DNA of 54,375 nucleotides from Paraburkholderia sp. CNPSo 3272 (GCF_024206495.1 NZ_JAMBPQ010000047.1:1-54375), one strand, 5' to 3'. Counted from the first letter of the stretch, positions 1-8,580 are shown. Program-made: numbers and translations. The notes: generated by a model from the letters alone, not told the origin.

Positions 1-32
1 TCAATCTGAGCCAGGATCAAACTCTTCAGTTC
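1..32 (-). rRNA. rrs: 16S ribosomal RNA, 5' end only
   Basis: The minus strand ends with the universally conserved start of 16S rRNA, including the AGAGTTTGATCCTGGCTCAG block (the 27F primer site). Aligning by eye to E. coli places the mature 5' end near position 32. The rest of the gene and any 23S/5S lie beyond the left edge. An rRNA leader and promoter are found immediately upstream on the same strand. Confidence 0.97.
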
Positions 33-220
33 AATACCTGTTACTGTTTTCGGTCTCTCTCGAGACCGGTCGCTCACTCAAAGCTGACAGGTTCTGAATA
101 AATTCAAAAACCTGACTTACTTTAGTGTGAGACTCTTGATACTTTTGCTGCTCCCGATATCGCTCCGAAGAACCATATCGGGTCGCCACCGCATCAAGCG
201 CCCACACTTATCGGCTGTAA

Positions 221-233
221 ATTTTTAAAGATC
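221..233 (-). promoter_or_regulatory. rrn leader boxA-like antitermination site
   Basis: Read on the minus strand this is GATCTTTAAAAAT, close to the boxA element (core CTTTAA) that recruits NusB/S10 and keeps RNA polymerase elongating through rRNA operons. It lies about 190 bases upstream of mature 16S, inside a leader of roughly 280 bases (33-316). The leader also contains an inverted repeat, caggtt...aacctg, just upstream of 16S. Seen: the motif and its position. Inferred: the function. Confidence 0.7.
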
Positions 234-322
234 GTTCGCGAAAGCGCCGCGCAGTTTCGTTCAGACAACGACTCAACCACCGGCTTCTTTCTGCGTTGCT
301 GCGTCTGCAGCAGAGAAACGAG

Positions 323-351
323 ATTATGAATACTGCCCGGCGATCTGTCAA
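323..351 (-). promoter_or_regulatory. rrn operon promoter (P1-like)
   Basis: On the minus strand a perfect -35 TTGACA (346-351) is followed after exactly 17 bases by CATAAT (323-328). The -35 is preceded by a run of A residues (about 353-362) that could serve as an UP element. Predicted transcription start is near 316. This is by far the best sigma-70 match near the rRNA gene. Confidence 0.85.
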
Positions 352-362
352 CAGGTTTTTTT

Positions 363-683
363 ACTTCGTTCAACCTGCCGCTCAACTTCGAATCACCCGC
401 AGACCCAGTCGCCACAAGGCTTTCGCCTGGGCTTCCCGTCTCCCCGCGCCTTCATCGAAAGCGCGAAAGACCGGAATTCTAGTCACGCAGACGACATCTT
501 GCAAGTGGTTTTTTGACGGGCTAGCAAAGTCGGCCTGAACACCACTCGTCTGCTCCATATAGCAGTCGTCATAGCGCTTCCCGCCGACGCTTTCCGGCTG
601 CGCAGCAACGACGATCCTGCATCGCGCCCGGGCCCATCCGGCGCGCTCCTGTTGACCAATCCGATGGCGCGCACGGAACCGAC
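363..683. other. intergenic region without a recognisable gene
   Basis: This lies between the rrn promoter and the DUF2863 gene. Small open frames occur on both strands but show no family resemblance, no ribosome binding site and no shared composition with real genes here. A TAGAAT hexamer at 684-689 is a plausible -10 for the downstream gene, with a predicted start near 696; no good -35 accompanies it. Confidence 0.5.
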
Positions 684-721
684 TAGAATATGGGGTTCTC
701 TGCACCCCAACTCATAGATTT

Positions 722-1936
722 ATGCGCTCGCGAATCGCCAAACGCCTTCCTCCTGACGCCGACAAACTCGTCGGCCTCTCGCTCGCCCTGTTCGCCTCGG
801 GCAGCCGCACCGAAGACCGCTTCTGGGAGGCAAAGCTCGACACGCTGCTAGCGAAGGTCGTGCGCAACGGCAATCAGACTACGCTCGACGCCGCGCTCGA
901 TCATCTGCAGCAGAATCATCCGGACGCCTACGGCGCGCTCGCCGACATGGCGGAGACGCACAGCGAGTCGTTCATCGTCGAACACGACGGCGCGCAATAC
1001 GAGGCGCTGCTAGTCGCCGCGCCGGTGCTGGCCTGGACGCGCTATGTCATCCCTTCGGGCCCGCTGAAGGCCGACGGCGCAGACGCCTTGCGCACGCATC
1101 TTCAGGCCCACGTGCTGGCGAACGGCACGCGCGTGGCGATGGCCCCCTATCTCTATAGCATCGACCAGTTGCCGCGCCACCACGTCGAAACCTGGCGCCT
1201 CGCACAACAGCTCACCCAGGCGGCGCTGAGCGGCGCGCCGGCGAAAATCAGCTCGGGCGAACTGCCGGAAACGTCTCCGATCCTCGCCGATCCGCGTTTC
1301 CTGCTCGCCGTCGTCGCCGCACCTGTCGGTGCCCCGCTCTTCCGCTGGCAGGAAGAGGAGCACGGCTCGCGCATCGAGCGCGGTCAGTGCCTGGAACAAT
1401 GGGCCACCCAGGGCGGCGCCAACCTTGCCGTTGTCATGCCGGGCTGCGAGTTCGAGTGCCTGCTGCCCGACGCCTACTACTCCGCCTGCCGCGACGCTGA
1501 CGAGCGCGTGCGCCCTCATACGATCCGCACCGCCGTGCGCTATCTGCTCGATACGATCGGCGCGGGCGCGCAGGACTTGCGCGCCGTCGTCGCCGGCTTC
1601 GGCGAGCGCCGTATCGACGAATACCGTGTCGCCTTCACGAAGCGCGGCAGCAATGATGTGCTGTATGGTGTGGTCTGGCCACTCTATGGCCGCGAGAACG
1701 GCGACGCCGACATCGACGAAGAACCGACCGAGGAGAGTGTGAGCAACGGTCCGCTCGAAGAGATCGTTGCGCTGCTGAAGGAATCGGGCATCACCGATAT
1801 CCGTCGTCACGCTGGCCGCTTCGAGCCGGAATATTGCGATGACTGCGGCGTGCCGCTCTATGCGGATCCACTCGGCGAGATCGTCCACGCCGAGATGCCA
1901 GAAGATGCTGAGCCCGTACAACCACACTTCCACTAG
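722..1936 (+). CDS. DUF2863 family protein
   Basis: A 404-residue soluble protein that I recognise as the DUF2863 family, conserved in Burkholderiales and without known function. No signal peptide or membrane segment is visible. The C-terminal part is acidic and carries one CxxC pair (about C372 and C375) which might bind metal or form a disulfide. The ATG at 722 is the first in frame and has no clear Shine-Dalgarno; the leader would be only about 26 bases if the TAGAAT at 684-689 is the -10. It stands alone, followed by a strong terminator. Family assignment is fairly sure; function is unknown. Confidence 0.85.
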   Translation: MRSRIAKRLPPDADKLVGLSLALFASGSRTEDRFWEAKLDTLLAKVVRNGNQTTLDAALDHLQQNHPDAYGALADMAETHSESFIVEHDGAQYEALLVAAPVLAWTRYVIPSGPLKADGADALRTHLQAHVLANGTRVAMAPYLYSIDQLPRHHVETWRLAQQLTQAALSGAPAKISSGELPETSPILADPRFLLAVVAAPVGAPLFRWQEEEHGSRIERGQCLEQWATQGGANLAVVMPGCEFECLLPDAYYSACRDADERVRPHTIRTAVRYLLDTIGAGAQDLRAVVAGFGERRIDEYRVAFTKRGSNDVLYGVVWPLYGRENGDADIDEEPTEESVSNGPLEEIVALLKESGITDIRRHAGRFEPEYCDDCGVPLYADPLGEIVHAEMPEDAEPVQPHFH

Positions 1937-1959
1937 GACAACGCCCAAATTCCTACCCG

Positions 1960-1987
1960 GTCCCGCCTGTGTGCGGGACTTTTTTTT
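1960..1987 (+). terminator. intrinsic terminator after the DUF2863 gene
   Basis: A perfect 7-bp stem, GTCCCGC / GCGGGAC, with a 6-base loop is followed by eight T residues. It lies 23 bases past the stop codon. Confidence 0.92.
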
Positions 1988-2118
1988 GCCCTATGTCTTA
2001 TGCCTTTTGGACAGGCCGCCAGCACGCAACCTTTTTGTCATTATTGTGCCGTTGGTCTGGTTCAACGCCGCTCAGAAGCGGTGCGCGTTTCACAACATTT
2101 CGAGAGGAGGGCATATCC

Positions 2119-3060
2119 ATGCGGTTCGTTGTACTCAATCCGGACGCCGAAAGGCGCGAAGGGCTCAAGGCGCTTTTAAGACAAATCGACCGTCGCGCAC
2201 GCTTCAATGATGCGCCGGACTGGCGCAGCGCCGAGCGCGCCTTGCAACGGTTCACCCCCAACCTCATCGTGATCGACTGGCACGACGGCATCCGCACCGG
2301 CGAACTGCGCCACTTTGTCATGCGGCACCGCAGCCTGCCCGTCGCCGTACTGGTCGACAGCACCGAGACGCCCGCGACCGTGCGCGCGCTCATCAACGAA
2401 GGCGCCCGCGGCGTCATCCGGCGCACAACGGACTCCATCCTGATCGTGAAGTTTATGGAGCTCATCATGCTCGGCGGCGATCATCTGCCGGCCGACGTCC
2501 TCGGTCCATGTACGCCATGGCCCCTGCCACCCCGGCGCAACGCCAAGGCCGCCGCACAGGCCCGCAAGGTGCGTCCGACGGTCGACCTTTCGCCGCGACA
2601 GGAGCAGATCCTGCGCTGCGTCCATATGGGCAATACGAACAAGATGATCGCGAGAGCGCTCGGCATCAGCGAGGGCACCGTGAAAGTCCATCTGACAAGC
2701 ATCTTTCAGCAGCTCGGCGCGCCCAATCGCGCGGCGGCCGTCGCGATCTACAACGGGTTGCTCGCGAACCAGTTGCAGGTGCTGCGCGCGCGATGCGAGC
2801 GGGCGGCGACGCCCAGGCACGGCGAGCACGGCCCGGTGCCGCTACGCGCCCGCGAGGGTCTGGCGCATCGCTATCCGTTGCTGTCAGGCGACAGTGCGGA
2901 GCCGCTGCCCATCGCCGCGGAGCCTGTGACGCCGTATGGCGACCTCGCCGCGGCGCAGCAGATGCGGCCCGCCGATGTCGGCGAGGCCAGCGAGAGCGAG
3001 AGCGCGGACGAGGAAGCCCTGGTGCTCGCCCGCGCACACGGCTTGCCTTCCAACGAGTAA
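2119..3060 (+). CDS. LuxR-family response-regulator-like transcription factor
   Basis: A 313-residue regulator. Residues 1-125 resemble a CheY-type receiver, with D53 in a VIDWHDG strand as candidate phosphoacceptor. The acidic pocket at the first strand is poor and the usual conserved lysine near residue 100 appears to be arginine, so phosphorylation is doubtful. Residues 157-210 are a clear LuxR/GerE helix-turn-helix (LSPRQEQIL...ISEGTVKVHL). A tail of about 90 residues, rich in Ala, Glu and Arg, extends beyond the usual family length. The ATG at 2119 was chosen because GAGAGGAGGG precedes it; a longer frame from 1969 would start within the previous terminator. A membrane protein gene follows at once. 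Confidence 0.85.
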   Translation: MRFVVLNPDAERREGLKALLRQIDRRARFNDAPDWRSAERALQRFTPNLIVIDWHDGIRTGELRHFVMRHRSLPVAVLVDSTETPATVRALINEGARGVIRRTTDSILIVKFMELIMLGGDHLPADVLGPCTPWPLPPRRNAKAAAQARKVRPTVDLSPRQEQILRCVHMGNTNKMIARALGISEGTVKVHLTSIFQQLGAPNRAAAVAIYNGLLANQLQVLRARCERAATPRHGEHGPVPLRAREGLAHRYPLLSGDSAEPLPIAAEPVTPYGDLAAAQQMRPADVGEASESESADEEALVLARAHGLPSNE

Positions 3061-3061
3061 T

Positions 3062-3745
3062 ATGAAGCACATGGGGTTCCTATTTACACCGCTTCCGCTC
3101 TGGGTTGCTATCGGTGCCTTGGTCGTCACCGTAGGGCTGCTCGCGCTCGCGCTATGGAAGAACCCCTTCAAGCGTCTGCAGGACGCCACGCTCCAGCACG
3201 TGTGGCTTGCGATCGTCGTCGCGATCTCCGTGCTGTGGGCAAGTAATGCGTGGCTCGAAGACGGCACCGTGCTGCACCTGCTCGGCGCCACACTCGTGGT
3301 CACGCTATTCGACTGGGGGCTCGCGCTCGTCGCCATGGGCGTCGTCGTCGGGCTCGCCGCACTTGTCTTCGACGCCCCCTGGGAAGGCGTCGCCCTCACC
3401 TTCCTGATCTTCGGCGCCTTCCCTGTCGCGATTTCGGCGCTGCTGCAGCGCGCCTGCACCGCGTGGCTGCCGCGCAACCTCTTCATGTTCATCGTCGGCC
3501 AGGGTTTCGTGTCGCCGGCCATCGCCGTTTCGGCGGCGGCCTATCTCGCGCTCGGCACCCATGTCGCGCTCAACGGCGGCTCCGCGATCACTGTGCCCGC
3601 AGGTTATGCATTCAGCGTATTTCTGCTCGCTTCGGGCGAAGCCTGGTTCACTGGCATGGCAACGGCGCTGATCGCCGTCTATAGGCCGGCCTGGGTCACT
3701 ACCTACGACGTGCGTCGCTATCGTCTGGGCGGCCCGCGAACCTGA
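3062..3745 (+). CDS. polytopic membrane protein, energy-coupling-factor permease-like
   Basis: A 227-residue very hydrophobic protein with about six or seven membrane segments. The overall pattern recalls the COG3235 group, distantly related to CbiM/ECF-type permeases. The known ECF role is uptake of metals or vitamins with an ATPase partner, but none is encoded nearby, so the substrate is unknown. The start at 3062 follows the regulator's stop codon (3058-3060) by one base, suggesting translational coupling. An alternative ATG at 3071 (MGFLFTPLPLW) is equally plausible. Family assignment is from recollection; the membrane nature is plain from sequence. Confidence 0.65.
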   Translation: MKHMGFLFTPLPLWVAIGALVVTVGLLALALWKNPFKRLQDATLQHVWLAIVVAISVLWASNAWLEDGTVLHLLGATLVVTLFDWGLALVAMGVVVGLAALVFDAPWEGVALTFLIFGAFPVAISALLQRACTAWLPRNLFMFIVGQGFVSPAIAVSAAAYLALGTHVALNGGSAITVPAGYAFSVFLLASGEAWFTGMATALIAVYRPAWVTTYDVRRYRLGGPRT

Positions 3746-3882
3746 GCACTGCCTCAGCCACGCCCCACCGCCAGCAACGTGACGACGGGCGCGACGACAC
3801 GTCGCGATCGGCCCTTGGCGCACCGGCAGCAGCACTTGCGCCGATTCCCTCGCTCAGGCAGAGGAAAATAATTGTTTCCGGA

Positions 3883-3911
3883 TTGAACTCGACACGGCTG
3901 TGCAGCATCTT
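3883..3911 (+). promoter_or_regulatory. candidate promoter for the exported protein gene
   Basis: TTGAAC (3883-3888), a 17-base spacer, then CATCTT (3906-3911). The predicted start near 3918 lies after a possible GTG start at 3900 and before the ATG at 3951, which supports the later start. Confidence 0.4.
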
Positions 3912-3950
3912 ACGGTGCCTGACGTTTCACCCCTCTTCCCAAGCAAGCAG

Positions 3951-4622
3951 ATGGACTGCAACCATGCATCCCGCCGGCTGTTGTTCGTAGCCGGTCAACT
4001 GGCGGCCTGCGCCGCGAGCCTCATGCTCATCGCCGCGCCAGCCGCGCAGGCCGATCAACTCGATCAACACAACGACCTCGTCAATCAGTTCGTCACCCAG
4101 ATGCACGCGGACCCGCTAGTCGCGGACTGCGCAGCGCATGGCGATTTCGTCGCCAACACGTCAACCGCGCTCGATCACGTCGAGTTTCCGCCAAGTTCGT
4201 TCGACAAGGCGCACGCGAGCGTGACGCCCTGGAACGACTCGTTCGACGAAGGCAAGCAGCGCGTGAAGGTCGATACGATCGTGACAGTCGACGGCATCGG
4301 CATTCCCAAAGATAGCGGCAATTCGCCCTACGACCTGAAGTTTCGCTGCGGCTATGTCGGGCAGCAGATGCTCGCCTTCAGCTGGAACGATCCGGTCCCG
4401 CCGGCGCACGCACGCAGCGAGCGCGGCACCGCGTCGAGCGGCGCCCATGGAAAGGGCAAGCATTCGATCAGGAAGGACACAGGCAAAGGCTCGAAGAAAA
4501 CGCCCGCGAACAAGTCGGGCCACAAGTCGTCGACGAGCAGCACGAAGTCGTCCAGCAAATCGACGACGACGAAATCCACTGCGAAGAAAACGACTGCAAA
4601 GAAGAAGACGACGGCTCACTGA
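3951..4622 (+). CDS. exported protein with a lysine/serine/threonine-rich tail
   Basis: A 223-residue protein. Residues 1-34 form a signal peptide with an AQA cleavage site. Residues 35-155 are a small domain with two cysteines (near DCAAHG and RCGYVG) that could form a disulfide in the periplasm. I suspect relation to BspC-domain proteins of Burkholderiales but cannot confirm it. Residues 156-223 are a low-complexity cationic tail: 16 Lys, 15 Ser and 13 Thr in 68 residues, resembling histone H1 or AlgP-type tails. ATG 3951 is preferred over GTG 3900 because it puts the signal peptide at the N-terminus. Function unknown. Confidence 0.75.
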   Translation: MDCNHASRRLLFVAGQLAACAASLMLIAAPAAQADQLDQHNDLVNQFVTQMHADPLVADCAAHGDFVANTSTALDHVEFPPSSFDKAHASVTPWNDSFDEGKQRVKVDTIVTVDGIGIPKDSGNSPYDLKFRCGYVGQQMLAFSWNDPVPPAHARSERGTASSGAHGKGKHSIRKDTGKGSKKTPANKSGHKSSTSSTKSSSKSTTTKSTAKKTTAKKKTTAH

Positions 4623-4645
4623 ACGCGTCGGTGTTCTCGATGCGA

Positions 4646-4680
4646 AAAAGGGGGAAGCGGCCTGGCCGCTTCCCCCTTTT
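4646..4680. terminator. bidirectional terminator between convergent genes
   Basis: A near-perfect palindrome with A-run, GGGGGAAGCGG, mirrored arm and T-run (AAAA...TTTT) lies between the exported protein gene (plus) and the carboxypeptidase gene (minus). The flanking A and T tracts make it usable from both sides. Confidence 0.9.
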
Positions 4681-4707
4681 CTTCGTGTGTGCATGCGCAG
4701 GCGCGTG

Positions 4708-5871
4708 TTACGCGAACGTCTCCACATGATGCAGGATGGCCTGCAGCATCGCAGCGCCGAGCGCGGCGCTGCGCGCGCCGTTCCAGCCTACGCGTTCGTC
4801 GGGCAGATTGGCGTTGTCCTTGAACGGCATCTCGAGCGTGAGCGACAAGCAGCCATAACGATGGCCGATGTACTTCGACGCGAGTTTGAGCGCATCTTCG
4901 CGGTAGCGGCTCGCCTCGTAGCCGTGCTGATCCTGGAAGTCGGGGCTCGCCACCTTGAACGCCTCGATGAACGCCTTCTGCTCCGTGCGTTGCTGATCGG
5001 TAAAGCCAGGCAGCATTTCCGAGCCCGCCACGAACACATAGGGCAGCGTCTCGTCGCCGTGGATGTCGAAGAAGAGATCGACGCCCGTGGCTTCGATCGC
5101 ATCGCGCACGACCATCACTTCGGGGCTACGCTGCGCGTCCGGCGCCATCCATTCGCGGTTCAGGTTCGCGCCCACGGCGTTGGTACGCAGATTCCCGTGC
5201 ACGCTGCCGTCCGGATTCATGTTCGGCACGATATGGAACACGGCGCGGTCGTATAGCTTGCGCGCGACCGGATCGCCAGCCCAGTCGCCCCAACCGGCGA
5301 GCCGCTTGACCAACCCTTCGACGAACCACTCGGCCATGCTCTCACCCGGATGCTGGCGCGCGATGATCCAGACCGTCTTCTTGGGCTTGCCGTCGGGCGC
5401 GGTGTCGCCCGGCATGCCAAGCGAGAGCAGCGACATGGGCCGGCCTTCCACGCTTTGGCCGAGTTCCGTGTGCGTGGCGTGCGGCAGTTGTTGAAGCGCG
5501 CCCAGGAACTCCGAGTGACGCTCTTCGCTATACGGCTCGAAGTACGCGTAATAGATGCTGTCGAATTCGGGCGTGTGGTCGATGACGAGTTCCTTGCCAT
5601 CATACGAGGTCGGCACGCGGAACCAGTTCACGCGGTCGTAGCTCGCCGCGGCCTGGTAGTCGCGCCAGCCCTCGGGAAATGCGCAGGCCGACGCGTTCTC
5701 GAACGTCATCACGCAACGTTCGCCGCGCGCGCCCGAGAGGCGGAAGTAGAACCATTGCGCGAACTCGGACTGGTTATCCGCTCGCACGCGCAGACGGATG
5801 TCGTCGGCGCGCTCGCACGACAGGACATCGATCGCGCCCGCATCGAAATGGCTGGAGATGGCAATCGTCAT
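4708..5871 (-). CDS. M14-type zinc carboxypeptidase
   Basis: A 387-residue cytosolic-type metallocarboxypeptidase; no signal peptide is seen. Zinc ligands are evident: H174 and E177 in RQHPGES, and H271 in DIHGDE. The catalytic glutamate is probably E347 in LTLEMPF, and NMNPDG precedes the substrate-binding region. The first 130 residues match the beta-sandwich domain that precedes the M14 domain in cytosolic carboxypeptidases. The family removes C-terminal residues from peptides; the bacterial substrate is unknown. The ATG at 5871 gives the typical length. The gene lies 29 bases downstream of yaaA on the same strand and is probably cotranscribed. Confidence 0.9.
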   Translation of the reverse strand: MTIAISSHFDAGAIDVLSCERADDIRLRVRADNQSEFAQWFYFRLSGARGERCVMTFENASACAFPEGWRDYQAAASYDRVNWFRVPTSYDGKELVIDHTPEFDSIYYAYFEPYSEERHSEFLGALQQLPHATHTELGQSVEGRPMSLLSLGMPGDTAPDGKPKKTVWIIARQHPGESMAEWFVEGLVKRLAGWGDWAGDPVARKLYDRAVFHIVPNMNPDGSVHGNLRTNAVGANLNREWMAPDAQRSPEVMVVRDAIEATGVDLFFDIHGDETLPYVFVAGSEMLPGFTDQQRTEQKAFIEAFKVASPDFQDQHGYEASRYREDALKLASKYIGHRYGCLSLTLEMPFKDNANLPDERVGWNGARSAALGAAMLQAILHHVETFA

Positions 5872-5900
5872 GGTGTTTTCCTTCCCGCTTGCTTGTTCGT

Positions 5901-6695
5901 TTACTCGGCGATGCGCCGACGAAATACATAGGTCGAATCGTTCGATGCATCCGCATCGAACGCGTAGCCTTCCACATCGAACGCCTTGAGCGCCTCGGGC
6001 TCCGCCACGCGGTTCTCGACGGCAAAACGCGCCATCAATCCGCGCGCGCGCTTCGCGTGGAAGCTGATGATCTTGTAGCGGCCGCCCTTCCAGTCTTCGA
6101 ATACCGGCGTGATCACTGGCGCGGCGAGCTTCTTCGGCTTCACGGCCTTGAAGTATTCGTTCGACGCGCAGTTCACCACCACGCGCGCACCCTTCGCCGC
6201 TTTCGCGTGGTTGTGCTCGATCTGCGCATTGATCGCGTGCGTGATGCGCTCGCCCCAAAACGCGTAAAGATCCTTGCCGCGCTCATTTTCGAAACGCGTG
6301 CCCATTTCCAGGCGATAAGGCTGCAGCAGGTCGAGCGGACGCAGCAGGCCATAAAGCCCGGAGAGCACACGCACATGCTGTTGCGCATAGTCGAGATCCG
6401 CCGACGAGAGCGACTTCGCGTCGAAGCCTTCATAGACGTCGCCGTTGAACGCGAGCACGGCCTGCTTCGCGTTGGCCTGGCTGAACTGCTTCGACCAGTC
6501 GGCATAGCGCTGGAAATTCAGGCGCGCGAGCGGGTCGGAAATGCTCATGAGCGAACCAATCTGCTGCGGCGAGAGGCGGCGCAGGCCCGCGATCAGCTCG
6601 GCTGCGTCGTCGACGAAATCGGGGATGGTGTGGCTTTCGATGTGCGCCGGCGTGTCATAGTCGAGCGATTTGGCCGGCGACAGAACGATTATCAT
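5901..6695 (-). CDS. yaaA: peroxide stress protein YaaA
   Basis: A 264-residue cytosolic protein of the YaaA/DUF328 family. The N-terminal LSPAKSLD signature, an internal SDPLA/LNFQRY segment and a C-terminal RARGLMARF segment are typical. In E. coli YaaA limits free iron during hydrogen peroxide stress and binds DNA. The start was set at ATG 6695 (MIIVLSPAKSL), which matches the family. A TACAAT -10 lies upstream at 6742-6747. The downstream neighbour is the M14 carboxypeptidase. Confidence 0.95.
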   Translation of the reverse strand: MIIVLSPAKSLDYDTPAHIESHTIPDFVDDAAELIAGLRRLSPQQIGSLMSISDPLARLNFQRYADWSKQFSQANAKQAVLAFNGDVYEGFDAKSLSSADLDYAQQHVRVLSGLYGLLRPLDLLQPYRLEMGTRFENERGKDLYAFWGERITHAINAQIEHNHAKAAKGARVVVNCASNEYFKAVKPKKLAAPVITPVFEDWKGGRYKIISFHAKRARGLMARFAVENRVAEPEALKAFDVEGYAFDADASNDSTYVFRRRIAE

Positions 6696-6741
6696 AGAGG
6701 CTTGCAGGCACGATGTGCCGATGTTCAAAGGCGAAAGCCCG

Positions 6742-6747
6742 ATTGTA
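6742..6747 (-). promoter_or_regulatory. -10 element for the yaaA transcript
   Basis: TACAAT on the minus strand lies about 47 bases before the yaaA start codon. No convincing -35 is visible 17 bases upstream. It sits just upstream of the PIN-domain gene that runs the other way. Confidence 0.4.
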
Positions 6748-6759
6748 GCGAATTCACGA

Positions 6760-7275
6760 ATGACCGGCCTCACGCCCCCAACCGCAGCATCCCTCTCGCC
6801 CGCCGCTGCTCGCGCGCTCCCCGTGGTTCTCGACTCGAACGTCTGGCTCGATATCCTCGTATTCGACGACCCGCACACGCGCCCCATTCGCGCGGCGCTG
6901 GAGCGCGGCGCGATCCAGGCGCTGATCGACGCGCGCTGCCAGGCCGAGTTGGCTCACGTGCTCGACTATCCGCAGTTCGCTGGCCGCGGCGTCGCGAAGG
7001 CGGACGCGCTCGCGGCGCTGGTCGGCCTCGTCGAACTGATCGACCTGCCGCAGCTTGCCGCCGACGCCCGTCCCCTGCCGCAATGCCGCGACCGCGACGA
7101 CCAGAAGTTTCTGGAACTTGCGCGCGCAAGCGGTGCACAGTGGCTCGTCTCAAAGGACCGCGCGGTGCTCAAGCTTGCCAGGCGCGTGGCGCGCGACTTT
7201 GGCTTTCGCATTGCGACGCCCGACGCCTTCGTCGCCGAATACGTGCAAAACGCCGCTCAGTCGGCTCAGGCCTGA
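6760..7275 (+). CDS. PIN-domain protein, putative toxin-like RNase (COG1569 type)
   Basis: A 171-residue PIN-domain protein. D25 in VVLDSNVWLD is the first metal-binding acid; further acids occur in the Q-C-RDRDDQKFLELA segment, which matches the PIN active site. PIN proteins are Mg-dependent ribonucleases, often VapC-type toxins, but the COG1569 branch is frequently solitary. No antitoxin gene lies next to it: yaaA diverges and an aminotransferase follows. The start is uncertain. ATG 6760 gives a compact N-terminus; ATG 6721 or 6670 would add residues overlapping the yaaA promoter region. Confidence 0.75.
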   Translation: MTGLTPPTAASLSPAAARALPVVLDSNVWLDILVFDDPHTRPIRAALERGAIQALIDARCQAELAHVLDYPQFAGRGVAKADALAALVGLVELIDLPQLAADARPLPQCRDRDDQKFLELARASGAQWLVSKDRAVLKLARRVARDFGFRIATPDAFVAEYVQNAAQSAQA

Positions 7276-7332
7276 TGCCGCTGCATCACCGCGCGCGCGC
7301 CAGCCTGACCACCACAGCGGCGCCGATTTGCC

Positions 7333-7338
7333 TACAAT
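7333..7338 (+). promoter_or_regulatory. candidate -10 for the aminotransferase gene
   Basis: TACAAT lies 52 bases before the start codon; a -35 is not obvious. It is placed between the PIN gene stop and the aminotransferase ATG. Confidence 0.35.
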
Positions 7339-7389
7339 CGGATTTTTGAGCCAGTCTTTTCGTCCCAACGTCTGACTTCCGCCCGCGAC

Positions 7390-8580
7390 ATGAACGCACC
7401 GCATCCTACGCAGCATTCGCAGGACACCCTGCTCACGCCCTCTTTTCCGTCGCGTCTGCCGAGCGTCGGCACGACGATCTTCACCGTGATGAGCGCGCTC
7501 GCCGCCGAAAAGGGCGCGGTCAACCTGGGCCAGGGCTTTCCCGACTTCGATTGCGACGCGCGCATCGTCGACGCCGTCGCGCACGCCATGCGCGAGGGCC
7601 ACAACCAGTACCCGCCGATGGCAGGCATCGCCGCGCTGCGCGAAGCAATCGCGGACAAGATCGAGCACGTGTACGGCCGCCGCTACGACGCCAATAGCGA
7701 GATCACGGTGACAGCCGGCGCCACGCAAGCCCTCCTCACGGCGATTCTCGCGACCGTGCACGCGGGCGACGAAGTGATCGTGGTCGAGCCGACCTACGAC
7801 AGCTATTTGCCGTCGATCGAACTGGCAGGCGGCAAGCCGGTGTTCGTGACGCTCGAAGCGCCCGACTACGCGATTCCGTTCGACCGCCTCGCCGCCGCCA
7901 TCACGCCGAAAACGCGCCTCATCCTCATCAACACGCCGCACAACCCCACGGGCACGGTGTGGCGCGCCGAGGACATGCAAAAGCTCGAGGAGATCGTGCG
8001 CGGCACCAACGTGCTGATCGTCTCCGACGAGGTCTACGAGCACATGGTCTACGACGGCCACCCGCACGAGAGCGTGGCGCGCTATCCGGAACTGGCCGCG
8101 CGCAGCTTCATCGTGTCGAGCTTCGGCAAGACCTATCACGTGACGGGCTGGAAGGTGGGCTATGTCGCCGCGCCCGCCCCGCTCACGGCCGAGTTCCGCA
8201 AGGTGCACCAGTTCAACGTGTTCACCGTGAACACGCCGATGCAATTCGGCCTCGCGCATTATCTGCGCGATCCGAAGCCGTATCTGGAACTGCCCGCGTT
8301 CTATCAGAAGAAGCGCGACTTCTTCCGCGCCGGACTCGCCAACACGCGCTTCAAGCTGCTGCCTTGCGAAGGCACCTACTTCCAGTGCGTTGACTATTCG
8401 GCGATCAGCGATCTGCCCGAAGCGGAATTCTCGAAGTGGCTCACAGCGGAGATCGGCGTGGCCGCCATTCCGGTGTCGGCGTTCTATCACGAGACGCACG
8501 AATCGGGTGTCGTGCGCTTTTGCTTCGCCAAGCAGGAAAGCACGCTCGCGACCGCGCTCGAGCGGCTCGCGCGGCTTTGA
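7390..8580 (+). CDS. PLP-dependent aminotransferase, YbdL/methionine aminotransferase type
   Basis: A 396-residue fold-type I aminotransferase. The schiff-base lysine is K247 in SFGKTYHVTGWK. NTPHNPTG and SDEVYEH are the PLP-binding motifs, and VRFCFAK supplies the carboxylate-binding arginine. The N-terminal NLGQGFPDF motif and overall pattern fit the YbdL branch, which transaminates methionine and aromatic amino acids, often during methionine salvage. Cytosolic. It stands alone between the PIN gene and a convergent GST gene. Class is certain; substrate is inferred. Confidence 0.9.
   Translation: MNAPHPTQHSQDTLLTPSFPSRLPSVGTTIFTVMSALAAEKGAVNLGQGFPDFDCDARIVDAVAHAMREGHNQYPPMAGIAALREAIADKIEHVYGRRYDANSEITVTAGATQALLTAILATVHAGDEVIVVEPTYDSYLPSIELAGGKPVFVTLEAPDYAIPFDRLAAAITPKTRLILINTPHNPTGTVWRAEDMQKLEEIVRGTNVLIVSDEVYEHMVYDGHPHESVARYPELAARSFIVSSFGKTYHVTGWKVGYVAAPAPLTAEFRKVHQFNVFTVNTPMQFGLAHYLRDPKPYLELPAFYQKKRDFFRAGLANTRFKLLPCEGTYFQCVDYSAISDLPEAEFSKWLTAEIGVAAIPVSAFYHETHESGVVRFCFAKQESTLATALERLARL

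Noticed and set aside
382..710. Overlapping minus-strand frames in the region upstream of the DUF2863 gene
   Set aside because: No family resemblance or ribosome site, and they overlap each other; treated as non-coding.
3900..3950. Longer version of the exported protein starting at GTG 3900
   Set aside because: It would bury the signal peptide behind 17 residues, and the likely promoter (-10 at 3906-3911) starts transcription after it.
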